Shown piece after piece: positions 9,766 through 21,686 of a stretch of DNA of 64,000 nucleotides; the stretch's first letter is position 1, and every line of letters starts with the position of its first letter. Origin of the DNA: Sipunculus nudus (lineage: Eukaryota; Annelida; Sipuncula; Golfingiida; Sipunculidae). The translations under genes were made by a program, and so were the position numbers. The DNA is taken from positions 57,820,250 to 57,884,249 of the forward strand of contig CM049318.1 in NCBI GenBank assembly GCA_026874595.1, written 5' to 3'. Below the pieces are notes generated by a model. That model was not told the origin of the DNA and did no database searches. It saw only the letters and a list, made by a program, of their open reading frames with translations.

Positions 9766-11756
9766 TAGTCAAGAAATCCTGTCACATGAGATCTCCAGTT
9801 AATCATACGGGTTTTGAATTTAACATTGAAATTGTGAAAATAAGAATCGTCCAGAGACACGGCTCATGCATGGCAGAAAATTAAACTGACCATAAAGGGT
9901 TTTGCAGGACCCTACATTATTTTATTGGAAATATGCTTGAAATAGTGTAATAGTGGGTCTCTGCCTATTTTTAAATTTAAAACTCATTAAATAATCTGTT
10001 TGACATGTAAACTGAAAAATTAAAAACAAAAATAGGCCATCGTTAACGGCAGTTCTGCAGCAGTCATTCAGAACCTTATAACAGCAGATGGCAGATATAT
10101 TATTCAGTATCCAAGCAGGCACGTTATTATAATGTCACTGATACAACTCAACACACTTTATCCCATAAATCACCATTTCGATCCTTTTTGTTGGCAGGAT
10201 AGATTATGTTTCATATTTATCATTGTTAATACATTTTTAAGGGACCGATTCCCATATTCCAGAAAGCACACAAATTCTATAGAACAGGTTACTGAGGTAT
10301 ATATGAAAAGCTGGCTTTAAATACCTGTATTATAACTTTAATTTTGCGGCAAATTATATCTGAAATCGAATGTAATAAGTAAAATGCCGAGCAATGGCAT
10401 TATTATATATATTATACTGCTCCTACTAATAATGATAATAACAAACAAATTCGTGAAATTTAAGTTCCTCGCTTTAGCGTCTTTTTGTTTTTCATGCTAA
10501 CTTGATCAATATGTTTCAGTTTTTATGTTTGTCTAAAGATGTCTCCACATGTCATACTGGCTGTGTTTAGTTTTCCTGGTGCCCTGAAGATGCCTTCACA
10601 TGTCATTATATTGGTTGTGAAATAAGAACAATATTTGAGTTTTTGAGCTGGAGAGAATAAATTTTTAGACAGACACTCCAAAACCAATCCCAACCAAGGT
10701 ATGCATGAGAGCAATCACTAACCCAAATTTGAATGAAATCGGATGATATTGAGGAAAATTATCGCACGGAAATGAAAACATGACGAACAGACAAACAGAG
10801 GGACAGACATACAGCCAAACCCAAACCAATGTCCCCCGTCCCGGGAATAAGCTTATATGCGGAAATTATACTCTCAGTTCAGTGTTCCTTTCACCAATAG
10901 TGAAGTCCTAGTGTGACCATGTTGACCATAGTGACACACAGATATGAAGTCATAATTGTAAAAACAAATGTTATCAACGCCTGCTTTAGGTCTTAAGTCC
11001 TGTATAATGTTTAAGCAAAGATTTCTGCAACCAGCATCGATCAATTTTATTTTCCCTCAAGAAAAGCACGAAACCTTATAACCACAATGGACAATTTGAT
11101 ACCTACATTCGGTTACTAGGTGCACCATGTCAGGCATGCATCTACAGTTTATTTCTTGCGACCCACGACACACGTTCTTACGTGTTTTAAGATATACATG
11201 TACTAGTATATCTTATAAACGTGTTAAAGGAAATAAAAGTATTTCCAAATGCACAAATATCTTCACATAGCATTCTGTTTCGCGCGAGAGTTTAATGCTG
11301 TTAACAGGCAACTCCTGTTCAGTTCAATTAATAAGTTTGTAGAGTTTTTTTTCATGAAGCGAAATCGAAAAAACAATAACAGTATTGATAAAGACATGAT
11401 CTATCAGGATTAACCCCCTTTCACTCTGTACTTGAAACCGACACTGTATCCGACCAGTGCAGGACCCAGCTGGAAACACCACAGTGATGATATGACAATA
11501 TCATGCCATTAATCATGGCACGAGTGTTTAATTACAAACTCAAGCCATATCGCTCAGTTAAAAATAACCAGCGCACCTGAGATTACGGCTCATGTAACGA
11601 TCATGCCATCAAACAAGTCAAGAGTATCTCGTTCACGTGTAGTTTAGATATAACTGTATCTGAGGCAAGCTACAGGTAACAGTTCCAACATATTTACAGT
11701 GGAGTGTGGAATTCTATATTTCGCTACACATCCACTGATATTGCATGTCATCATTA
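9766..11756. other. Intergenic; a repeat fragment near 10690-10845
   Basis: Mostly AT-rich. The piece at about 10720-10845 (AATGAAATCGGATGATATTG, then ACAGACAAACAGAGGGACAGAC) looks like a common dispersed repeat ending in a simple GACAGA tract. A weak hairpin with 9-bp arms AAGATATAC / GTATATCTT lies near 11190-11216. No gene is supported. Confidence 0.35.
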
Positions 11757-12085
11757 CCATCTTCATATTACCAAGTCTGTGGCACATACGCTTTCACAGA
11801 CCTTGATTCCACCAGCGGATCTAGTGCCTATTTCATGAATAATCAACAAGGCAATCGAACCAATCAAACAATCAAGTTGACTCGCGTGAACTTGTTTTAC
11901 GCGGAAGCAAGAGCTGGTCTGGTGCTAGTTTTATACCTAGGCTTTTTATTGCCGGGATATTAGGGCCGTGAGAATCTGACCAATATATAAAGATATAAAT
12001 CTGCCCCGTTTCTGGTAAATGTTCTGTTTACATTATGCTTGTTGAATTTGATTGACAGGCTTGTTCATTATTCAGGAAGCAGACG
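11757..12085. repeat. Foldback-like repeat, family with GTCTGTGG...CTTTCACAGACCTTGATT, copy 1
   Basis: The left part (11757-11900) matches 14088-14215 and the reverse complement of 26091-26190. Within this copy, CATGAATAATCAACAAGGCAATCG (about 11832) is mirrored by the inverted CTTGTTCATTATTCAGG near 12060, so the element may fold back on itself. The 72-codon frame here is not kept in the other copies. Confidence 0.5.
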
Positions 12086-12194
12086 TCAGAGCGGCTCGCG
12101 GAATCAAGAACTGGAAATGCGTTGCTGTAACTGAATTGATAGTAAGGAGATGATCAATACCTGCTTGAGAGTACCATTTTTACCAGTATTTTTC

Positions 12195-12211
12195 GGGGGG
12201 GGGGGGGGGGG
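12195..12211 (+). repeat. Poly-G run, 17 G
   Basis: Homopolymer run preceded by TATTTTTC. No inverted ends of the CAG-type MITE were found around it. Confidence 0.8.
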
Positions 12212-14087
12212 TGTCAACGTACCGTTTGTCCTCTATGGAAAAAATATATTTAGCCGAAAGTTTGTGAGGTTATACGGTAAAGTTTCTGCATATTTTCTTT
12301 AATTTTCTTTTCAATTTTCATAAAAAGGGTCCTGCGAAAGTCGCGCTTAGAGTTTAGGCTGCGAGGCTAAATGTGAATCACCATGGTAACATGATGACAT
12401 CATATTTGTTTTAATGTATATTAACTTGAACTGGACTTGGTCTAAAAAATTAATAATTAAAAAATACAACCTTCTGGTTTCTTGTCGTCACTATATAAAA
12501 TATTTATGAATTACCAATCAGAAAACAAGACTGAGACTACATAGATACCTCCGCCAGGGTTCTAATCAAACTTCGCTTTGCTATGATAACCTGGTAATGA
12601 TAATTTGTTCATGATATAGACCTCAGCAGTGATTTTAACTTCTTTTGGATGTGTTCTTTGAGATAAAGACATTAATATTGTTCACGTTACCTTCGCCTTT
12701 CATTTTTTCCATTAAATGTAGGTATCCACTGTAATATTCATGACTGGACATCACCTCGCAATAGCTGTTATTCATTAAATTAACACTTGGTGACTCTGAT
12801 ATCCAGTGGAGGCGTTGCCATAAAGAAATATAAATTACGATATACACATCGGAAAATCCGAGTCACGTTTCACCAGGTCAATGCTTGGATTAAACCGGCC
12901 CCTTATTCAAATGAATGGTGTTTTACGGGGTAAAGAAATTGCCCTATTTTACGAAAACATAGCATACTGATCCAGATTGCCTAAGTTTAATCAGAACCTT
13001 CTACAAAACTTCGTCAAAATTTGTTCATACCGTTTTGCTAACAGGCAAAACAAATATCCACGATGTAAACATTATACTAAGATTTATAATAAGAATAAGA
13101 AAGCTGTTTTTTTGGAGCTGGCCTTTGGCTGATATAAACACAAAAAAGGATACGGCTGCTTGATCATTTGTCAGTGACTTGTGAGAATATACATCGACAT
13201 GCGACCTCTTAGTTTTACAGTACATACCATAATTTTGTAATTTTTTTACTGCCCCTCACGAAACATTTTCAAAGGAATAAGCCCATGAGTTGCATTCATA
13301 TTTGTCACAGATCACTTTGCGTTTACACTTCAGCCGTTTAAACATGTTGCTTGTTCACACAACAGTGAAGTCTTAGGTCAAAACACTCGAAGCACGGACT
13401 TAAACACAGTTTAGGTGGTTCCGAATGCAAAAAAAAAAAAAAAAAACACATGAGGTACAGTACAAAAATAGAAACAGCAATACAATGAGAAAGAAAATTC
13501 ACAGGAGCGCACAGGACTCGAGTTGCCTGCGGGTTACAATATATGCGTTAAGGTCGAAATTCAGCAACCCGGTGGTATTATATCAGAAAACCTGGCAGTT
13601 ACGATAATCTTGTTTCTAAATGCCCCATAAAACCTTGAAATATCGGAAGCGGGAAAGCGGAAAAGGAAATCTGTGATGGTTTTTTAACATTAGGCTGCGT
13701 GAAGCGTGATTCAATGTGGGTGGCTGTGTGGGCTTTATTTGGTGAAACTCGCTGCCAGGTCCCGAGGGCTAGACCGGCAGCAAATGGAGAAAAATAAAAA
13801 AAGGACTACTGCACGTACCCGGCGTGAAAAGTTACCAGGCTGAACGTAACGAAATCTGTTCTCCCGAACTTGGCTTCAAGAGTGGAAAAAAAAAGGAACG
13901 AGCCTGCACTACATGAAATGGCACTAAGATTACCCGTTACCCGCATTTTATTCTTAAAGTAGGCTTCAGTAATGCATTTTAATCTTCTCTTAAATTTGTT
14001 CTCGTACTTCCAGTGCCACACACATTTTTCCCGTGAGGCAAATAATAGGTAAAACGAGTAAAAGGACCAGTAATTTAGTCCGTAAAC
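12212..14087. other. Intergenic, nothing recognised
   Basis: AT-rich. Contains a CCTCCGCC repeat start near 12548 and an 18-A run near 13430. Several small frames occur on both strands but none has family signatures. Confidence 0.35.
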
Positions 14088-14215
14088 TCATCTTCATACT
14101 AACGAGTCTGTGGCTACGCTTTCACAAACCTTGATTCAGCGAGCCACTCTGGCGTCTATTTCATTAATAATGAACAAGGCAATTGAACCAAGCAAACGAC
14201 TCGCGTACACGTATT
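14088..14215 (+). repeat. GTCTGTGG/CTTTCACAAACCTTGATT repeat, copy 2
   Basis: It shares with 11757-11900 the ordered words CATCTTCATA, GTCTGTGG, CTTTCACA, CTTGATTC, TATTTCAT, AACAAGGCAAT, GAACCAA and GACTCGCGT. Confidence 0.55.
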
Positions 14216-14774
14216 CATCGCGAATGTGCGGTGTTTTGATCAAACGTTTAGCATTTACGGGAGAGAGTCTCGAATTTAACCAATCAAATAAAGCCAAATA
14301 AGCCTGTCTCGTCTCTTGTACATGTGTTATTTTGTGCTGTGTATTGTTTGCACTTTGCTCGCTGGATGTGTTTCGCAGTAGTGACTTCGGTTGAACACTT
14401 CTTGCAGGTTTGTATATTATTCAACAAATAGACACTCCACTCTGTACGTTTCAAATCGATTTACGGTGAAACCTTAGCTGCTTAACAGCGACTCCTATTG
14501 TGCCAACATGAACCAACCCTTTGCTATATGAAATATTTTTATCAAGTTTTCTTGATGTTCGTATCATATTGGTATTCGTGGCAGTAAATAAACTTGGATC
14601 AGACGCAATTCATATGTTTTTCACAAATGGTATCCATCGGGCGTCACCGTAAATTAAAATCACGATTTATCCCATTAACTCGCAGTTTTGGTTAATATGC
14701 CTCGCATTTATGCAAGTTTACAAGGTATAAGAATAGCTTTAAAAAATCATATCCCTCTTTATTCTTTCCCTCCC
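14216..14774. other. Intergenic, nothing recognised
   Basis: AT-rich spacer, no supported feature. Confidence 0.3.
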
Positions 14775-14781
14775 CTCTCTC

Positions 14782-14817
<36 letters not shown>
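14775..14817 (+). repeat. (CT)n microsatellite
   Basis: Almost pure CT dinucleotides with one GT interruption. Confidence 0.9.
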
Positions 14818-14820
<3 letters not shown>

Positions 14821-15179
14821 CATGACTCGTGTCCAGCAATATACTCATTAACTCCTGGGTTGAGAGAGCGCACTCATATGGTTTTAAGTTTGGCTAGAGT
14901 CTTTTCGCAGACAGCGGTTTGCAGTTTATATTCCATAAAAAGTAAAGCAAATCTTCAAATATTTAATTTACTGCGTGTAGTAAACGCACTATTGTATTCA
15001 AGCAAGCCATCGCCAACGTTCAGACTATTTTTGTATTATTCCCGTAACATAATCAAGGTAAGCGCATTGATATACCAGTAAATGATGTTGGAAGCTGATT
15101 TTTAAATAGACGGTAAACCTAGAACCTTGTTGTCTTCAACAAGTAAAGAATAGGTTACATCGGGCGCTAAGCGCTCGTT

Positions 15180-15560
15180 TGCTTGAATAAGCATATGCAC
15201 TAGGCCGGCCAAAAATCGAGCTGTTCATTGGCGGAGACAGATATACAGAAAATCGATAGCTCAGCTTGAAGGACCACTACGGGGTGACCGTGAGACAAAT
15301 TCCTCTTCGCGGGCGGGCGGTGCTGTGGGCTTAAACAGACGCTGCATGGGCGGCAGAAAGGAACGTTCTATAGCGGGTTGGCAGCGATATTCATGGCATC
15401 TGCCCGCTGTCACCACACTCAGTCCCACTGCAAGATTACCGGGTAGCAAATACCACCACGGCCCACGGGGTTTTATTTCCAACTCATTTGTAACGACCAC
15501 AAAGGTGGTGCGGCAAACTTCGTTACTTCGTCAGCGTCAAAAGTGAAGTGTAAGCCATAA
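15180..15560. other. Unique GC-richer island, open on both strands
   Basis: GC content is visibly above its surroundings. Frames of 73-79 codons overlap on opposite strands (15325-15546 + and 15500-15261 -), a pattern more typical of GC-rich non-coding DNA than of a gene. I recognise neither translation and no splice pair is obvious. Confidence 0.2.
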
Positions 15561-15748
15561 CGTCCAAGTTGAGCTAGTGATGTTATATGAATAAGAACCG
15601 ACTTATGATCGATATATGTTTGAGGGAATAATGCGCTCAGGGAAGTCATAACCACTCGTTGTCATCTGAGGTAAGTCCAATTTTATGAATACTTCTTTCG
15701 ATTATATTAGTTTTTTCCCTTTGAGAACGCTTAAGACTTTTTATGTCT

Positions 15749-15779
15749 CACGTCAACTCGGGGTTACCGAGTCGACGTG
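15749..15779. other. Stable hairpin, 12 of 13 pairs
   Basis: Positions 15749-15761 pair with 15767-15779 (CACGTC...CGG against CCG...GACGTG) with one A-C mismatch and a 5-nt GGTTA loop. It stands alone in AT-rich sequence. Confidence 0.6.
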
Positions 15780-17392
15780 ACCCTGATAATCTTCGGCATA
15801 TTAAAAAAATACCATATTTAGAATATCACGGATTTTTGCAAAACAATTTAATTGACAAAGTACCTATCATAAATGCTAGTTTCCAGTGCCTTTGATATAT
15901 GAGCTTTATCCAGGAACTTAAATGTAATTCTTAAATTACAATCTTAAGTATACCATTAACTCTGTACATGTCAAGACTAGAAAGATACGCATTTAGGTAA
16001 GCTGCAGTTGTAAGTGCCGAGTTCAATCCCAATCTCAGAAAAAAAAGTAAATGAAGAGCTTAAACCGGAGATACACCATGACCCATACATACAGTATATG
16101 CTTGTTCATCTGCCACCCGTTAATCCGCCAAATTCATACAATGCCAAAACCTATACTAAGACATTTCTAGTTTTACCTATCTCATTTGCAAAACTCGCAA
16201 TCATCTGTGATGCACTCCAGCTAGGCGGAAAATTTGACTTTAAGCAGGTAACGGTTTCGATGGTCCAGTGGAAAACATCATCAATATGTGACAATATGTG
16301 GGTATATACATAACAGCATACCTGATCTATTTGTCTCCTGCTGATCTCAGTCATCTGTTCCACCGACAATTTATGCTATCCGGATTTTGGCGACAGGATG
16401 ACGTTTAACTTTATATAAAGAAAACAAAACCCGTGTCCCAAAAATGTAATTCTTTTATCCCTATTACATAGTTATATTATTACATACGCAATAGTTATGC
16501 AGTCTGTATGTTGCTTATTTAAGCAAACATGTCTTCTCTATGCTCCAACTTAGAGAAAAGGTGATAATTCACTGATATTGCATGTGATGAAGACGGAACA
16601 TCGTATTTGTACATCTAAGTAGATCATTTAAAAAAAATAAAACTTGATTTGCACGTTCACTGCATGGAATCGGTCCCCGAGACAAGTTTGTTTTAGGAAG
16701 CTCATCAGACGGTCCCCCACAACAGAACTGCGGAACTTCTGGCTCTGTCAAGAAATCGGGCTTCGTATATCACTCAAAATCGAAGATGACAACAGTAAGA
16801 AGCCAGGAAAAGGACCGTGAGAAGTCTGCTCAGGCCATGCCGAAGAAATATATATATTTTTTTATAAAATAACTTTAAGAGAAGGTAAAATAAGAGAACA
16901 CGAAGACAGAGCACGTATTAGCAATATTATTGATGACTTTAAACTATTTTGTCAAAAAAAGCTGATCCATTAAAAATAGGAGCGGCAATTAAAAAAAATG
17001 TTTAATTTGGTGTGACCTAGAGGACACATATATACTAGTAAATATATGTATGATGATAATCCTCTAATAAAAAAATAATAAAAAGCACGGTATTCCAAAA
17101 TCTATCATTAGCGTAACCTTGTTCAGATTTGCATTCAAAAGCATGGTTTTTAAACCATATACACTTTATTAAATGCATATAGGTGAGACGTATGGTGTAG
17201 TTTTATCAAATACGAAACCAAAGTGTGAAACTTCAATCTGGTTCACTGTGAATAGTTCCCCGAATTTTATTTTTTATCTTCTCTTTGTTGATTTTACCAT
17301 TTGCATCTTCATTTTAGGCAAACAGTGGATAGCATTCCAGGTAGATGGACGGTGAGATCTGATCACCGTTTCATTAAACGCTTCATAAAAAG
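15780..17392. other. Intergenic, nothing recognised
   Basis: AT-rich. A 99-codon frame at 16014-16313 overlaps a 72-codon frame on the other strand and has no recognisable signature, so neither is called. Confidence 0.35.
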
Positions 17393-17545
17393 ACCAAAAA
17401 TTACATATTCGTTGCATGAGAAAGTGAAAGCTTAATCCCTTGTACCAAAAATTACATATTCATTGCATGAGAAAGTGAAAGCTTAATCCCTTGTACCAAA
17501 AATTACATATTCATTGCATGAGAAAGTGAAAGCTTGATCCCTTGT
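17393..17545 (+). repeat. 51-bp tandem repeat, three copies
   Basis: Three consecutive units start ACCAAAAATTACATATTC and contain GAGAAAGTGAAAGCTT. They differ at only a few positions, so the duplication is recent. It lies about 1.4 kb upstream of the coding exon of the 7TM gene. Confidence 0.9.
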
Positions 17546-17880
17546 TCCAGAAAGGCACAGCTTACCAGCGGCACCTCAGCTGCATTTGGAGACTTACCGC
17601 CAATATCGCAAAATAAGAAAAATACATCCAGGGTTTAGTAAAAGCCACCGGTAATTTCAACGAAAATTAGATTTACAAAATTTCGTGGGATTTCACCAAT
17701 GATTGGCTAAGACAGGTACAATGCACGAAAAAAATAATGCTCAAGGTTTGGAAGGGACAATACATTGACTAAAATCTCGATCAAAGAAACTCTAAATTGC
17801 TTACCATTTAAGTCTGATTTGAATATCAGTAGGAAATCCGAGTAATCCTTTGTTAAAAATTTCGAAAATGGCCAATGCAG
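17546..17880. other. Intergenic, nothing recognised
   Basis: AT-rich spacer between the tandem repeat and the possible promoter region. Confidence 0.3.
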
Positions 17881-18146
17881 GTTAACAGATCATCCGGGCA
17901 AACTTAACGGAGGTGAGCGCGAGGCAAGTCGGTCCCGCTGTTACAAATTGCTCAGTTAATTGGGCATGGCTGGCTGTTAATTGATTCTGTAGCGGCGCCG
18001 ATCTCGGGGCGTGAGGTTTAGACAGCAGGTTCCAGTCAGCCGCCATGCTTGTCAGTGACGGACCGGAACTCGACTTATTGAGTAGTCACAAACCAATCAA
18101 TATTAGTTTCACTCACTCTATTCTTCACCACAATGATTGTGGAAAA
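17881..18146 (+). promoter_or_regulatory. Possible promoter and 5' non-coding exon of the 7TM gene
   Basis: A GC- and CpG-richer island at about 17881-18055 ends in GCCGCCATGC, and a splice-donor-like AAAA|GTGAGT follows at 18147. The coding exon needs an upstream exon because an acceptor lies just before its ATG. Splicing 18146 to 18784 would put an upstream ATG (18045) in a frame that ends at TGA 18874-18876, past the main ATG. This is inference: no TATA box is clear and other donors are possible. Confidence 0.25.
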
Positions 18147-18521
18147 GTGAGTAACAAATACCAGATTTCTACAATTACCCGCGATGAAGCAATGAAAATT
18201 GCAGCAGACATTGCCGTAAGAGCTGGGTCAAATTTAACGAAGCAATAACATTATCAGTTAATCCCAATACAGCAAAAAAAAAAAAATTATGGCACTAAAT
18301 AAAAATCATAATCTTTCGGCTCAACTAAGAATACAAAGATATGTTATCTTTTATCTTTTGCATTCTGTTTAAGTTTTAAAAATGAGTTTTATTTTCAGGA
18401 ATAGAACATATCTGAAGGTTTTGTTCAGTTTCAATCGATTAGATTTTCGTTTTTATAACTTTCACTCAAAACCTTGCTGTATTCTCGGAAACAATATCAC
18501 TATGAGAGTTCTTGTGGGGTC

Positions 18522-18596
18522 GAAGATATAACCAAGCGGATATAGCACTGGTTTCCGGAGCAGAAGGTCTACGGTTCGAATCCCGCCTCGAATAGC
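18522..18596 (+). repeat. tRNA-derived SINE head just upstream of the gene
   Basis: The B box GGTTCGAATCC is perfect (18573-18583). The A-box-like TAACCAAGCGG (18529-18539) is one mismatch from consensus and exactly 44 nt upstream. The acceptor and T stems do not pair, so this is not a functional tRNA. It lies in the inferred 5' intron of the 7TM gene, about 190 bp before its 3' splice site. Confidence 0.5.
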
Positions 18597-18808
18597 AAAT
18601 TGGTGAAATTATAAGGCCTCCACTAGGAATTTGAACGACAGGTAACAAATTCTAGATTATACCTTGCCCTGTCTACCTGCAATCCACAAGGCGTAAAAAT
18701 AATGTATCATTCTTATCGTACGATTACTTATCCTAAAAATTGCGCACGCATATATCTTTTTAAACTTTCTTCGTTTATTTCAGTGGGAGGACACAACCGC
18801 ATCTAAAG

Positions 18809-20484
18809 ATGGCGACAGAAGTCACAATAACAGTAGACGGCCTATATTTGCCATCCACCCAAGCGGCTATGTCTGACAGGAACAGGCCCGAGTTCAATCT
18901 GACAAGAAATCAAACAGAACATGAGGAAAATTATTTTATACTCCCGTATCCCGAGTGGAAATCAGCGAAGGCACAATGGGGCCCCGTTTGGTATATTCAT
19001 GTTTACGGCTTTGCCGCCATGTACGCATCCCAGTGCCTACTTTCGATTGTCGTGCTTTTGTTGGTCAGACGACGGGCGCTGGTTTTACGACATCTGTTGC
19101 CTTTAGGAATCATGCTCATTCTGTTTGGGTCCCTGAGAGCTTGCTATTTCTTCACTGATCCATATCAGAACAACAAAGCAATACCCACAGCGTTATCTAT
19201 GTGTATGTTAGATCTTGCTTACCCGTGTCTCTGTTACGCATTCTCTCTTGTGATTTACGTGCTCATGCGGATTACAAGGGTCCACATCGGGCCGAAAATA
19301 ATGTTCAACCACGTGGCATTACTCACGGCAGCAGTGATTAACATGGCCACCATCCTTGTGGTTAACGTTGTAGTTAGTCATCACTGGTATTTAAAACATT
19401 TACTCTTACTTTGTCAGTCTGTGTTCATCACGTGGATGCTGTTACTGTGTTTTTCGTTTGTTTACGGTGGTTTCAAAATGACGCAATTTTCCACAGAGTC
19501 AGAAAATATCCTTAAACAAGTGTCTACTATGAAAAAGCTAAAACAGGAACAGCTTTCAGAGGGGAATAAAATGCTTCACTTCTTGCAAAGGATTAAACGA
19601 CCCAGGCTCCACCTAGTGGCAGAAGATGAAGGCACTGTTTCCTGCGGAAGTGAATCATCTATATCCGGGTCAGAATCGCTCTTATATTTGAACGAAGCCT
19701 ACTTTGATAGTGATATAAACCCATTTACCTTACAAGAGTCAATTGACAACCACAAAAATAAATCAGGAAACCGGACAACCAGAAGTAAAAGACGTATTGA
19801 TTCTAATGGGAAAGATGCAAAAGAAAGGGAGAGCGAAAATAACGGGCTCCCGGAGGCTATAACCATGACATCCCTTGTGAGTAGTATTAAACCCTATTTA
19901 CAAAATGGAAACTCGATAAGATCAGAAAGTGAAACGTTTTTGCAAAAAGCAACCAATAACATATCTGATAAACAAGTGCCTGAACATGTAAGCTGCTCAG
20001 ATACCACCGATCCCGCCGATAGAGGGCAGGTCTGTGACAGATCTAGTGTTATCACAGAGGGCGAGCAATCGACTTATCGTTTTAGTGATGCCTCCGGTAC
20101 GTCTAACGACTCGGAAACCGAAAAAGTGGAGAGCGGGTATTTAGCAGATACCGAGGTTCATTCTCCAAGAAAACGCAGAAAACAGAAAGGTCGTGGAAAA
20201 GAGAAACTATCATTATCACTGGACAACCAATCAGAAAAGGATAAAGACGCAAGCCCGGTGCACAAGCATTGCATACTGCCGTCAGGTGGCGCCACTGTGA
20301 GTTTGTGCCGTATCCGCCAGGGACGCGTGCTACAGCGCGTCCTGCGCGTCACGTACCTGAGTACTCTGATGGCCTTTACGTGTTGTGTACTACAGCTGTA
20401 CTCTATGTTTGGTGTGTACGGTGTACTGTCACACATGGCACACCCCGACCCCTGGCAGTGGCTCATGTTTAAAACTGTTTTCAG
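18809..20484 (+). CDS. PRRT3/PRRT4-like seven-span membrane protein, main coding exon
   Basis: This exon encodes residues 1-558 and the first two bases of codon 559. Start: the ATG has A at -3 and G at +4 and lies 25 nt after an acceptor (TTTATTTCAG, ending 18783). End: CAG|GTGAGT, donor at 20485. The N-terminus has two N-glycosylation sequons (N30, N34) and no clear signal peptide. WGPVWYIHVYG (57-67) leads into spans near 68-86, 95-115, 127-152, 165-190 and 194-219, with LRACYFFTDPYQ at 109-120. Then comes a Ser/Glu/Lys-rich loop of about 285 residues with a basic cluster (454-466), and a sixth span near 512-540. The WG..W..HVYG and R..YF..DPY motifs are those I know from vertebrate PRRT3/PRRT4, whose function is poorly known. 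The N-terminus is far shorter than the proline-rich vertebrate one. Naming is by recognition only. Confidence 0.85.
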
Positions 20485-21102
20485 GTGAGTACAATAACAT
20501 AGAAATGAATATTTTAAAATCACACTGCAGTTTCTTTCTGAAATAAAAACAAATTGTGATGAAATTAAAATTGGCAACTCAAACTTCTTCTTATAACATT
20601 CAGTCCAAACAAATTAAATTAATTGATAATTAATAATTGATATTGCAGATAAAACAGTCCCCTTCAACTGATTAAATCGTATTGCATTAAGCCAATACAT
20701 GACAGGAAGAAATTACAATTAGTTTATGGAAACGGATATTAATTTTAATTTGATTGTGGTCGGAGCCTTCCATACCCCCGACGGTTGTATGTATACACAA
20801 TGTCACACTTCGGTATCACGGGTTCTACCAATAGATTGCAGAGCAAGCTCTGTTCTTGATACCTATCAACAGACAGTTGACCCTAGGAACAAAGGAATCG
20901 GAAATGTCACAATGGAAAAAGAAGCATCTGAATGAACAAAATATGATGATTACCTAGATTACCCTAAAGACATTACTGGATTATTCCTTGGCTGTCCCCC
21001 TAAGCCTCCTGAAAATTTTGACAATACCTGTACATTACTGACAGACAAACGAATCAACGAACCAACGAAAAAAAAGGGGAACGAATACGGCCTTCGTTTC
21101 CG
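20485..21102. other. First part of the intron, nothing recognised
   Basis: AT-rich intron sequence. A 69-codon frame at 20726-20935 has no splice context or signature and is not called. Confidence 0.5.
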
Positions 21103-21345
21103 TGCGTAGCCGTAACAATCCGACTCAGTAGGCACTTATAATTGGGCTCGTAAGCCTAACTTGAGTCGTGATACAAGCTATATGGAGGATTTCATCGCAG
21201 TGGTCTTCCATAAAGTTGCGTTCATATCGTAGTAAACAGCTCATAATCCAAACTTCAGGCTACAATTTGTGAATTAACAAAAAAGAATACATGTGAACTC
21301 TTAACCCAAACTGAAACTCCGTCTCTATAGTTTCGAGTCATTTCC
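21103..21345 (-). repeat. Dispersed repeat in the intron, partner of 4690-4945
   Basis: Its reverse complement follows 4690-4945 with scattered substitutions and small gaps. It is inserted opposite to the direction of the host gene. Confidence 0.6.
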
Positions 21346-21453
21346 TGTTTAATTTTGAAGAGTATGTAATCTCGAACAGTACTGAGAAACTGTTTAGTTC
21401 TGCGAGTATGTAACCTCGTTTGATTTTAAGAGTATGTAATCTCATGAAGTTTC

Positions 21454-21680
21454 GAGAAAATGTTATCTTGTTTAGTTTTGAGAAAATGTTATCTTGTTTA
21501 GTTTTGAGAAAATGTTATTTTGTTTAGTTCTGAGAAAATATTTTATTTTGTTTAGTTTTGAGAAAATGTTATCTTGTTTAGTTTTGAGAAAATGTTATCT
21601 TGTTTAGTTTTGAGAAAATGTTATCTTGTTTAGTTTTGAGAAAATGTTATCTTGTTTAGTTTTGAGAAAATGTTATCTCG
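21454..21680 (+). repeat. 26-bp intronic minisatellite abutting the 3' splice site
   Basis: About 8.7 tandem units, each starting GAGAAAATGTTATCTTG and containing TTTAGTTTT; one unit is expanded by 2 bp. More diverged AGTATGTAATCTC-type units precede it (about 21345-21453). The last unit runs straight into the true acceptor: TTATCTCGTTGCAG of the splice site aligns with TTATCTTGTTTAG of the unit. Confidence 0.9.
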
Positions 21681-21686
21681 TTGCAG

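Noticed and set aside
18522-18596. Functional tRNA gene
   Set aside because: A and B boxes are well spaced, but the acceptor stem and most of the T stem do not pair; better explained as a SINE head.
20158-20577. 139-codon minus-strand frame across the end of exon 1
   Set aside because: Antisense shadow of the real coding exon.
21454-21680. CRISPR-like or coding repeat
   Set aside because: No spacers, contains stop codons, lies inside an intron; a minisatellite.
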